A DNA stretch of 19,427 bases. Source: Treponema sp. (GTDB lineage: Bacteria; Spirochaetota; Spirochaetia; Treponematales; Treponemataceae). A program made the position numbers and the translations under genes. Below the pieces are notes generated by a model. That model was given only the letters and a program-made list of their open reading frames with translations. It made no database searches and was not told the origin of the DNA. The DNA lies in the NCBI GenBank assembly GCA_023231445.1, contig JALNVF010000053.1, positions 1 to 19,427 on the forward strand, in the 5' to 3' direction. This document shows, in pieces, positions 13,126 through 19,427 of the stretch (positions are counted from its first letter, which is position 1; every line of letters begins with the position of its first letter).

Positions 13126-14241
13126 TCAATTCTCTTCAGTATATTCTTCCTCAAGCACGCCGAGCTGTGTTTTTAAATCTTCAATTTCCGTTTCCCAGAA
13201 CGCCCTGCTGCCCCAGTCCTGATTCCGCTTTGAAAAGCCTTCGTCATCACGCTGTACGGCGGTCCACGCGAGGAAGTAGATGTTGCGCATGAACCTGAGC
13301 GGTTCTATAAGACGCAGCTGACGTCGTATGCCGGGTACGGTACCGTTGATGCTGTTCCCCGCATTGTCGTCCGGACACATGAATTCTTCATATCCCTCAA
13401 GAAGCAGTTCAAGTTCACGCGCCGATTCTTTCCGGTATCCGGGAAGAAGCAGCCACAGATCCTGTACGGCAGGGCCCGTCATCATGTCGTCAAAATCGAT
13501 GAGCGTGATGCTGCTTGTTTCTTCCGTATCTGCCGATGCAGGGCTTTTCGATGCAAACTGTTCAAGAATGTTGCCGCGGTGGCAGTCCCCGTGAATCCGC
13601 CGGAACGCCGCAGTGTGATACATACCGTTTTCATCAGCCTCTCCGAAAACGGACGCGTAGGCGTCAAGCACGTAGTCGAGCGCACTGCTGCATATATCCG
13701 TAAATTCCTGCTGCAGATCGGGCGTGACAAGATTCTGTTCAAGGAGCATGGTGATGTAGGGAATGGTCGTCTGCTGCGGCGTACACTGGAGGCGGTGAGG
13801 GGCATTACGTTTCTGCCCTGCAAGATGCATGCGGCCGATTGCGCGCCCGGTGCGTACCCAGTCGTTATCAGTATAAATATCGAACGTTCTCGCCCTGAGC
13901 CGGGGAAAGAGCGCATAATAAACGGGTATACCGCCGGACGTGTAGATTCCCGTTGTCACGCCCTGCTTGTCAGCTCCCTCAAGCGGGGGAACGACCGGCA
14001 CTTCGGCTGCCGCGCAGTCGTTCAGAAAAATATGTTCGTCTTCTACAGCTTCTTTTGTCCACCGTCCGGGACGGTAAAACTTAATGACATATCCGCCCCC
14101 GTCTTCGTCAGTCAGGCCGAAGACCCGGTTAACGTAACTGTTGTACGGCACAATCGTCCCGTCGAAGCGGATACCGGAAAACGATTCGGCGCAGTTCAGA
14201 ATGATATCGGGTGTTAATGATGAAAAGATATGCTGCTCCAT
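13126..14241 (-). CDS. srkA: SrkA/YihE-type stress response kinase (RdoA family)
   Basis: A 371-residue protein-kinase-like enzyme resembling E. coli SrkA along its length. Visible features are NSYVNRVF, the ATP lysine K54 in VIKFYRPGRW, the catalytic loop HGDCHRGN (217-224, Asp219), DFDD (249-252), and GPAVQDLWLLL. SrkA is a cytoplasmic Ser/Thr kinase linked to envelope and oxidative stress survival. This copy is about 40 residues longer than the E. coli protein. The extra length includes a Ser/Ala/Thr-rich insert of about 14 residues between the catalytic loop and DFDD. No clear Shine-Dalgarno precedes the ATG, which lies inside an 11-bp inverted repeat. Composition matches the suf genes, not the operon facing it. 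Confidence 0.88.
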   Translation of the reverse strand: MEQHIFSSLTPDIILNCAESFSGIRFDGTIVPYNSYVNRVFGLTDEDGGGYVIKFYRPGRWTKEAVEDEHIFLNDCAAAEVPVVPPLEGADKQGVTTGIYTSGGIPVYYALFPRLRARTFDIYTDNDWVRTGRAIGRMHLAGQKRNAPHRLQCTPQQTTIPYITMLLEQNLVTPDLQQEFTDICSSALDYVLDAYASVFGEADENGMYHTAAFRRIHGDCHRGNILEQFASKSPASADTEETSSITLIDFDDMMTGPAVQDLWLLLPGYRKESARELELLLEGYEEFMCPDDNAGNSINGTVPGIRRQLRLIEPLRFMRNIYFLAWTAVQRDDEGFSKRNQDWGSRAFWETEIEDLKTQLGVLEEEYTEEN

Positions 14242-14269
14242 AGTAACCGTATTATCTTCTATGGAGCAG
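14233..14269 (-). promoter_or_regulatory. Inverted repeat covering the srkA start codon
   Basis: CTGCTCCATAG (14233-14243) and CTATGGAGCAG (14259-14269) are perfect 11-base arms with a 15-base loop. In the leftward mRNA the srkA ATG (14241-14239) lies within one arm, so the folded form would hide it. The repeat could equally be a protein-binding operator. Confidence 0.6.
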
Positions 14270-14298
14270 AGAATTGCAATATGAAATCAGTGCATGCC

Positions 14299-14380
14299 GC
14301 AGAAACTGCCATCCCTGGCAATTTCTGCTCTGCACGAACGCTGTGCGTTCGTGCAACACTAACAACGACATCGTGTCGTT
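14299..14380. repeat. Three consecutive stem-loops between sufU and srkA
   Basis: Stem A has 13-base arms 14299-14311 and 14316-14328, complete with one G-U pair in the leftward RNA, and a 4-base loop. Stem B has TGCACGAACG and CGTTCGTGCA (14331-14355) with a 5-base loop. Stem C has AACGACA and TGTCGTT (14364-14380) with a 3-base loop. They lie just past the sufU stop at 14393 and probably end or protect the suf transcript, but none has a clean T-run. Confidence 0.65.
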
Positions 14381-14392
14381 TCCTGCTGTGCC

Positions 14393-14863
14393 TTACTTTG
14401 TACCGCAATGAATCTCGGTGCCGGTTTCTGTTTCTTTGCCTTCGTTGAGCATTTCTTTCATTGTGCGCCAGCCGAGGACGGCGCATTTTACGCGGGCGGG
14501 CATACGGGAGATGTCTTCTAGGGAGGCGGCTTCGTCGAGTTCTTCTATTTCTTCAGGCTTTGCCGTTCCCTGAATCATACCCATGAAGATGCCTGCAAGG
14601 CGGAGGGCTTCGTCTTTGTCTTTACCAATGACGAGGTCAAGCATCATGTCTACCGAAGCCTGTGAAACGGCGCATCCGCTTCCGGTGAACGAACCGTCGG
14701 TTATTTTGTTATTTGCGTCCACTTTAAGGTTGAGCGTAATGTTGTCGCCGCAGCTCGGGTTGACGCCGTTCAGGACAAGCGACGGATTGTCCATCGGTTT
14801 TTTATGAGAAGGGTTCAGATTATGTTCGTTAAGTATTTCCCTGTATAAATCTTTTGTATCCAC
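14393..14863 (-). CDS. sufU: SufU, zinc-dependent sulfur-transfer protein for Fe-S assembly
   Basis: A 156-residue IscU/NifU-fold protein of the SufU type. Zinc ligands Cys38 and Asp40 (NPSCGD), Cys64 (GSGCAVSQAS) and Cys127 (RVKCAVLGW) are all present, and the insert between the second and third cysteines marks SufU rather than IscU. It accepts persulfide sulfur from SufS through zinc-ligand exchange and passes it to SufBCD. The start is GTG at 14863, with GGGAGA (14877-14872) eight bases upstream, 15 bases after the sufS stop. It is the last gene of the suf operon and is followed by the hairpin array. The C-terminal tail, rich in Glu and Thr, extends beyond the usual fold. Confidence 0.92.
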   Translation of the reverse strand: MDTKDLYREILNEHNLNPSHKKPMDNPSLVLNGVNPSCGDNITLNLKVDANNKITDGSFTGSGCAVSQASVDMMLDLVIGKDKDEALRLAGIFMGMIQGTAKPEEIEELDEAASLEDISRMPARVKCAVLGWRTMKEMLNEGKETETGTEIHCGTK

Positions 14864-14878
14864 CGTTTCTGTCTCCCG

Positions 14879-16105
14879 TCAGTCTTTATATCCCATCCAC
14901 TTGCGGACGTTTTTTACTTTTTCAAGGAAGAATGAAACTTCTTCTTCCGTATTATAAAAATACATGCTTGCTCGTGCCGTCGCAGGAACTCCCAGATATT
15001 CGCCGAGCGGCTGCGCGCAGTGATGGCCTGCACGGATTGCAATGTGCTCCGTGTCGAGCACCGTCGAAATATCGTGCGGATGTACGCCGTCAATCGTAAA
15101 CGTCACGATGCCGCAGTGTGCATTCCCGTCGGGACTGCCTGTGACGTGTACGTACGGAATGTGCTTCATGCCTTCCATAAGTTGTACGGCAAGTTTGTTG
15201 TCATGCTGCACAATCGTATCGAGGCCCACGTTCTGTATATACCTGACTGCCGCTTCAAGCCCGACTGCTCCCGCGGCGTTTACCGTTCCCGCTTCAAATT
15301 TGGCAGGCAGTTCGGCCCAGGTGGCATCTTCCCTCGTGACGTATTCTATCATTTCACCGCCGCGGAGGAAGGGCGGCATGCTTTCAAGCAGCGCTTTCCG
15401 TCCGTACAGGACACCGCAGCCGGTGGGGCCGGTGAGTTTGTGGCCGCTGAACGCAAGAAAATCCGCGCCCAGTTCCTGCACGTCGACTTTCATGTGCGGC
15501 ACCGACTGTGCACCGTCCACAACGACGACAGCGCCTGCTTTGTGCGCAATTTCCGCTATTTCCTTTATGGGATTCGTCACTCCGAGCACGTTGCTTACCT
15601 GTGTTATGGCAACGAGCTTCGTTTTCGGCGATATTTTTGCCCGCACTTCGTCAAGTGACAGTTCGCCCGTTTCCTTACTGCATTCCATATAGACGAGCTT
15701 TGCGCCCTTTGCTCTGCATACCATCTGCCAGGGGAGGATATTGCTGTGATGCTCCATGATGGAGACGGCAATTTCATCGCCTTTGCTGATGAACGACATG
15801 CCGTAGGTATATGCGACAAGATTCAGCGATTCTGTTGCGTTGCGCGTAAAGACGATCTCGCAGTCTTCTGCCGCACCGATGAACTGTGCTACGGTGTGGC
15901 GTGCGTTTTCATATGCTTCAGTCGCACGCACGCTCAGCTCATACAGGCCGCGGAGCGGGTTCGCGTTGTTTTCTTCATAAAAGTGAGACATGGCTTCCAT
16001 GACCTGACGCGGACGCTGCGTGGTTGCTGCGTTGTCGAAGTATACAATGTCTTTGTCTTTTTCGTTCGAAAAGAACGGAAAGTCTCTGCGGTACTGGTTA
16101 TTCAT
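14879..16105 (-). CDS. sufS: SufS, PLP-dependent cysteine desulfurase (group II)
   Basis: A 408-residue fold-type I aminotransferase-like enzyme. The PLP lysine is K223 in AFSGHKLTGPTG, H120 (MEHHSN) stacks on the cofactor, D197 and Q200 lie in VVDGAQS, and catalytic Cys363 sits in RAGHHCAQPL, all at SufS spacing. It takes sulfur from cysteine, leaving alanine, and hands it to SufU encoded next door. I use ATG 16105, which overlaps the sufD stop by eight bases. An in-frame TTG at 16123 would add only six residues with no better ribosome site. The start residues NNQYRRDFPFF also match where homologues begin. Confidence 0.94.
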   Translation of the reverse strand: MNNQYRRDFPFFSNEKDKDIVYFDNAATTQRPRQVMEAMSHFYEENNANPLRGLYELSVRATEAYENARHTVAQFIGAAEDCEIVFTRNATESLNLVAYTYGMSFISKGDEIAVSIMEHHSNILPWQMVCRAKGAKLVYMECSKETGELSLDEVRAKISPKTKLVAITQVSNVLGVTNPIKEIAEIAHKAGAVVVVDGAQSVPHMKVDVQELGADFLAFSGHKLTGPTGCGVLYGRKALLESMPPFLRGGEMIEYVTREDATWAELPAKFEAGTVNAAGAVGLEAAVRYIQNVGLDTIVQHDNKLAVQLMEGMKHIPYVHVTGSPDGNAHCGIVTFTIDGVHPHDISTVLDTEHIAIRAGHHCAQPLGEYLGVPATARASMYFYNTEEEVSFFLEKVKNVRKWMGYKD

Positions 16106-17180
16106 GTGCAAACGCCTTATCAAGATAGGTAAGAATCATGGTGACGACTGTTTCATCGGGAATGAGGGACGCGGTACCTGCAACTTTTGCACGCGCCATA
16201 ATCTGTTCCGCTGCCTTTTTGCTTATGCCTCGTGACTGCATGTAGAAGAGCGTTTCTTCTCCGAGCCGTCCGATTGTCGCTCCGTGTTCACCTGCAACGT
16301 CTTCTTCGTCGCAGAGAATGAGTGGTATGGATTTGTTCACGACGGAAGGAGACAAAAGCAGCGTTTCTTCCTGTTCGTTTCCTGTCGCACCTGCGCACCC
16401 TTTCTTAAAGTCGATTGTACCGCGGTACGTTTTTGCCGTCGTGTCGCGGAGCGTTCCCTTTACCGCCATCCGGCAGTCTGTTTTCCGGCCCGTGTGGCGG
16501 ACGACGTAATTCATGTCAAGTTTCTGTTCATTCAGGCACAGGTATGCCGTATCTGATTTGAACGACGACTGGTACGCGGGGAGTGCGGCTGCGACACCTG
16601 CGTACGTTTCCTTCCCGCCCAGAATAATCTGCGTTACTTCAACGCGGCCGCCTTCTTCGCAGACCGTTCCCGTATCGTCAATCTGGGTAAAGGACGAACC
16701 GAGCAGCTGTACCTTTACCAGATGAATGTATGCATTTTTTCCGGCAGAACATATCGTACGTACGGCCTGAAAGCCTGATGCACGTTCTTCCGACGTATAG
16801 ACGAGGATGACGGTAATGGATGAACCTTCTTCCGCGCGGATAATCTGTGCGGAAACGGTGCTGCTCCTGTCCTCCTGTGTAAAGTCGATGCGCACCGGTG
16901 CAGAGACGTGCACGTTCTTTTCCGCCTTTATGAGGGCTGTGTGTCCTGCGGCTGCTGCAAAAATCGAATCGGTATTTTTTCCGGCTCCCGTTTCAATGTT
17001 CCTGTATGCATCAGCTTCCGCTCCTGCATCAGCCGTATACGAAACGCCTTCAGGAACCGTCCCCTTAACCGTACTGCCGGCAGCGTTCAGCGCCGCGCTG
17101 TATGAAAAAGGTGCATTGTTTATTTTGAGCCAGTTCCACGTGAGCGCGGGAATGTTGTTAATTGTCGTATTTATACTCAT
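16098..17180 (-). CDS. sufD: SufD, Fe-S cluster scaffold subunit
   Basis: A 360-residue beta-helix protein of the SufB/SufD family. The N-terminal region is divergent, while the C-terminal end is typical. EHGATIGRLGEETLFYMQSRGIS carries the conserved His equivalent to E. coli SufD His360, a likely cluster ligand at the SufB-SufD interface. It forms SufBC2D with its neighbours. The ATG at 17180 overlaps the sufB stop in TGATG, with AAAGGAA upstream inside sufB. A GTG at 17183 would add one residue. It is shorter than E. coli SufD (423), mostly at the N-terminus, which is common outside Proteobacteria. Confidence 0.9.
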   Translation of the reverse strand: MSINTTINNIPALTWNWLKINNAPFSYSAALNAAGSTVKGTVPEGVSYTADAGAEADAYRNIETGAGKNTDSIFAAAAGHTALIKAEKNVHVSAPVRIDFTQEDRSSTVSAQIIRAEEGSSITVILVYTSEERASGFQAVRTICSAGKNAYIHLVKVQLLGSSFTQIDDTGTVCEEGGRVEVTQIILGGKETYAGVAAALPAYQSSFKSDTAYLCLNEQKLDMNYVVRHTGRKTDCRMAVKGTLRDTTAKTYRGTIDFKKGCAGATGNEQEETLLLSPSVVNKSIPLILCDEEDVAGEHGATIGRLGEETLFYMQSRGISKKAAEQIMARAKVAGTASLIPDETVVTMILTYLDKAFAHE

Positions 17181-18598
17181 CACAAAGTTCCTTTCATCTC
17201 AAGACGGATGAGGTTGTTCATTTCTACCGCATATTCAAGCGGCAGTTCTTTGCTTACCGGATTGGCGAAACCGCTTACAATCATGCTGCGTGCTTCCTCT
17301 TCACTGATGCCGCGCGACATAAGGTAGAAAACCGCTTCGTTTGAAATACGCCCGATTTTTGCTTCGTGTCCCACGTCGACATCATCGGTCAGCACTTCCA
17401 TTGCGGGAATGGTGTCCGACCGTGAATTACTGTCGAGCATGAGCGACTGGCAGGAAACTGACGCTTTGCTTCCCACCGCATTTTTTGCTATATAGACGGC
17501 AGAACGGTATGTACTGATACCGCCGCCTTTTGAAATTGATTTAGTCGTAATGACACTCGACGTGTGCGGTGCTTTGTGTACCATCTTCGCGCCCGTGTCA
17601 AGATTCTGTCCGCTGCCTGCAAACGTAATACCGGTAAACTCGGCCCGGGCACGTTCGCCCACAAGGTCGCTTTCCGGATAGAGGTACGAAACGTGCGAGC
17701 CGAACGAACCGGAAACCCATTCGATTGTCCCGCCTTCTTCCACTTTTGCGCGCTTCGTATTCAGATTGTACATGTTCTTGGACCAGTTCTCGATTGTCGA
17801 ATAGCGCAGGTGTGCGTTTTTTGCAACGTACAGCTCAACGCATCCCGCGTGGAGGTTCGCGACATTGTACTTCGGCGCCGAACATCCTTCAATAAAGTGC
17901 AGGTCCGCACCTTCGTCTACGATGATGAGCGTGTGCTCGAACTGACCCGCACCCTTTGCATTGAGCCGGAAGTATGACTGGAGGGGGAAGGAAAGGTGCA
18001 CGCCTTTCGGCACGTACACGAACGAACCGCCCGACCATACAGCCCCGTGAAGGGCTGCAAACTTGTGGTCGCGCGGCGTGACGAGATGCATGAAATGCTC
18101 ACGTATCATGTCTGCGTACGGCCCCCACAGTGCGCTTTCAAAATCTGTGTAGACAACGCCCTGTTTTGCGACTTCGTCCCGTACATTGTGATAGACGAGC
18201 TCGCTGTCGTACTGCGCGCCCACCCCTGCGAGGGACGTGCGTTCCGCTTCGGGGATGCCGAGCTTTTCAAACGTATCCTTTATATCCTGGGGAACGTCTT
18301 TCCAGTCGCCCTGCATTTTCGTATTCGGGCGCACGTACGTTGCAATGTGCTCCATATGCAGGTCGCTTATGTCAGGCCCCCAGTTTGTCAGCTTAAGTTC
18401 ATTGTATACGGCAAGCGATTTAAGCCGGAATTCCTTCATCCATGCAGGATCGTGTTTGTCGTCGGAAAGTTTTGAAACTATTTCTTCCGTAAGACCCGGA
18501 TCGTTGCGGTAAAAATCTTTTTCATCGTAGCGGAAATCATATATTGAGCGGTCAATGTCGTTTACCTGTGTCCTGCCGCTGTCGTTTGTATCACTCAT
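17180..18598 (-). CDS. sufB: SufB, Fe-S cluster scaffold subunit
   Basis: A 472-residue core scaffold where nascent Fe-S clusters form with SufD and SufC. Typical strings are WMKEFRLKSL near residue 55, YVPKGVHLSFPLQSYFR in the middle, SSVITTKSISKGGG, the conserved Cys in SVSCQSLMLDSNS, and the VGHEAKIGRISNEAVFYLMSR end segment with its conserved His-Glu. I use ATG 18598, which overlaps the sufC stop by eight bases and lies 11 bases past GGGAGG. An in-frame GTG at 18607 is too near that site. Length is normal for the family. Confidence 0.94.
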   Translation of the reverse strand: MSDTNDSGRTQVNDIDRSIYDFRYDEKDFYRNDPGLTEEIVSKLSDDKHDPAWMKEFRLKSLAVYNELKLTNWGPDISDLHMEHIATYVRPNTKMQGDWKDVPQDIKDTFEKLGIPEAERTSLAGVGAQYDSELVYHNVRDEVAKQGVVYTDFESALWGPYADMIREHFMHLVTPRDHKFAALHGAVWSGGSFVYVPKGVHLSFPLQSYFRLNAKGAGQFEHTLIIVDEGADLHFIEGCSAPKYNVANLHAGCVELYVAKNAHLRYSTIENWSKNMYNLNTKRAKVEEGGTIEWVSGSFGSHVSYLYPESDLVGERARAEFTGITFAGSGQNLDTGAKMVHKAPHTSSVITTKSISKGGGISTYRSAVYIAKNAVGSKASVSCQSLMLDSNSRSDTIPAMEVLTDDVDVGHEAKIGRISNEAVFYLMSRGISEEEARSMIVSGFANPVSKELPLEYAVEMNNLIRLEMKGTL

Positions 18599-19358
18599 GA
18601 GCCTCACTGCCTCCCGTTCCCAGGAACTGTTCGAATCCGTGCTCGTTTATTTCCTGCACCAGAGAACCATCTCCCGTTTTGACAATCGTGCCTTTGGCGA
18701 GCACATGGGTAAAATCAACATGCAGGCTTTCAAGAATCTTCGTCGAATGTGTTATGATGAGCAGTGCGCCGTCCCGTTTTTTCTGGTATTCTTCAATACC
18801 TTTTGAAACAGTCCGTACCGCGTCCACGTCGAGTCCCGAATCAGTTTCGTCAAGGACGGCGAACGACGGATTAAGCATGAGCAGCTGCAGTATTTCACTC
18901 TTTTTGCGTTCTCCGCCGGAAAAGCCCACGTTCAGATCGCGCGATGCATACGACGGATCCATATTAAGCAGCTGCATGGCAGCCTTCAAATCTTTCTGGA
19001 ACTGGAAGAGCTTTACGTGCTCACCGGTGCGCTGCTGGAGCGAACTGCGGATGAACGTTTCGAGTGGAATGCCCGGAACTTCAAGCGGATTCTGGAATGA
19101 AAGGAACATACCAGCCTTTGCACGCTGGTCGGTTTTTTCACCGTCTATATCCTTTCCGTCAAATATGATTTTTCCGCCGTCAAGATGATAGACCGGATTT
19201 CCCATAAGCGTGTTGCCGAGGGTGGATTTTCCTGCTCCGTTCGGCCCCATAAGCACGTGCGTTTCGCCTTTACCAATCTGCAGACTCAAATCGTGCAGAA
19301 CCTGTTTTTCATCTATGCTTACCGAAATATGCTGAACATCGAGCAGCGGGTTACTCAT
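18591..19358 (-). CDS. sufC: SufC, ABC-type ATPase of the Fe-S assembly complex
   Basis: A 255-residue soluble ATPase with Walker A GPNGAGKST (38-46), Q-loop FQNPLEVPG, signature SGGERKKSEILQ (147-158), Walker B FAVLDETDSGLD (Asp170, Glu171) and the switch His204 in IITHST. The ERKKSE and LDETDSGLD strings are specific to SufC rather than to transport ATPases. It drives the conformational change in SufBD needed for cluster formation. AAGGAG six bases upstream supports the ATG. It is the first suf gene within the window, but a regulator could lie further upstream, beyond the edge. Confidence 0.95.
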   Translation of the reverse strand: MSNPLLDVQHISVSIDEKQVLHDLSLQIGKGETHVLMGPNGAGKSTLGNTLMGNPVYHLDGGKIIFDGKDIDGEKTDQRAKAGMFLSFQNPLEVPGIPLETFIRSSLQQRTGEHVKLFQFQKDLKAAMQLLNMDPSYASRDLNVGFSGGERKKSEILQLLMLNPSFAVLDETDSGLDVDAVRTVSKGIEEYQKKRDGALLIITHSTKILESLHVDFTHVLAKGTIVKTGDGSLVQEINEHGFEQFLGTGGSEAHE

Positions 19359-19404
19359 AAAAAACTCCTTACTATCATGTACTGAAAAGTTGAATAAACT
19401 ATGT

Positions 19405-19419
19405 AAATACTAGGTATTT
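19405..19419. promoter_or_regulatory. Inverted repeat upstream of sufC, candidate operator
   Basis: AAATAC-TAG-GTATTT is a 6-base inverted repeat about 47 bases before the sufC ATG. Rrf2-type Fe-S regulators often bind short AT-rich dyads ahead of suf genes, so this is a reasonable candidate. The window ends too soon to place the promoter boxes with confidence. Confidence 0.35.
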
Positions 19420-19427
19420 CCTGTATC

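Noticed and set aside
13579..14217. Open frame of 212 codons on the + strand
   Set aside because: Antisense to srkA in GC-rich DNA, with no ribosome site and no recognisable domain.
14331..14380. Integron attC site
   Set aside because: The hairpins are attC-like in size, but I could not find a proper GTTRRRY core pair, and no cassette gene sits between sites.
15020..15692. Two overlapping + strand open frames of over 200 codons
   Set aside because: Both are antisense to sufS, which has its PLP lysine and catalytic cysteine. Long mirror frames are expected at this base composition.

Overview
The window looks like a spirochaete chromosome, most likely a Treponema relative. This is an inference from a PnrA/BMP-type nucleoside lipoprotein with a loose lipobox, a sufCBDSU cluster with a standalone SufU, and moderate GC. 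I could not run a search to confirm the genus. Three blocks are visible.

Block 1 (1 to about 1632) is the right end of an integrated mobile element. It holds the tail of an unrecognised gene, a primase-polymerase (prim-pol) protein, a small unknown protein and a strong intrinsic terminator. An AT-rich junction follows, ending in the 3' half of a tRNA-Arg(UCU) gene. That half-tRNA is best read as the attachment site (attR).

Block 2 (about 1650-13034, + strand) is one long, tightly packed operon. It starts with a HutC-type GntR regulator. Next comes a complete BMP-type ABC importer of the nucleoside class: lipoprotein, double ATPase and two permeases. Catabolic genes follow: an isochorismatase-like amidase, a PfkB sugar/nucleoside kinase, a uridine-phosphorylase-family enzyme, an iron-dependent alcohol dehydrogenase, and three TIM-barrel proteins related to TrpA, TrpF and BtpA/SgcQ. 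No trpB, trpC, trpD or trpE is present. The TrpA and TrpF relatives keep catalytic residues (TrpA E49-like Glu with the D60 position changed to Glu; TrpF Cys and Asp) but have altered substrate-binding positions. The most economical reading is an undescribed pathway that imports a nucleoside or riboside-like compound and breaks it down. Phosphorylase and kinase steps would come first, then isomerisation (TrpF-like), carbon-carbon lysis (TrpA-like and perhaps BtpA-like), and aldehyde reduction (Fe-ADH). This is the main finding of the window.

Block 3 (13126-19358, - strand) is visibly richer in G+C and is housekeeping. It carries sufC-sufB-sufD-sufS-sufU for Fe-S cluster assembly, with overlapping or nearly abutting genes. 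An array of perfect hairpins follows, then srkA (YihE/RdoA-type kinase), whose start codon lies in one of the hairpins. Blocks 2 and 3 converge on a 12-bp hairpin at 13059-13101.
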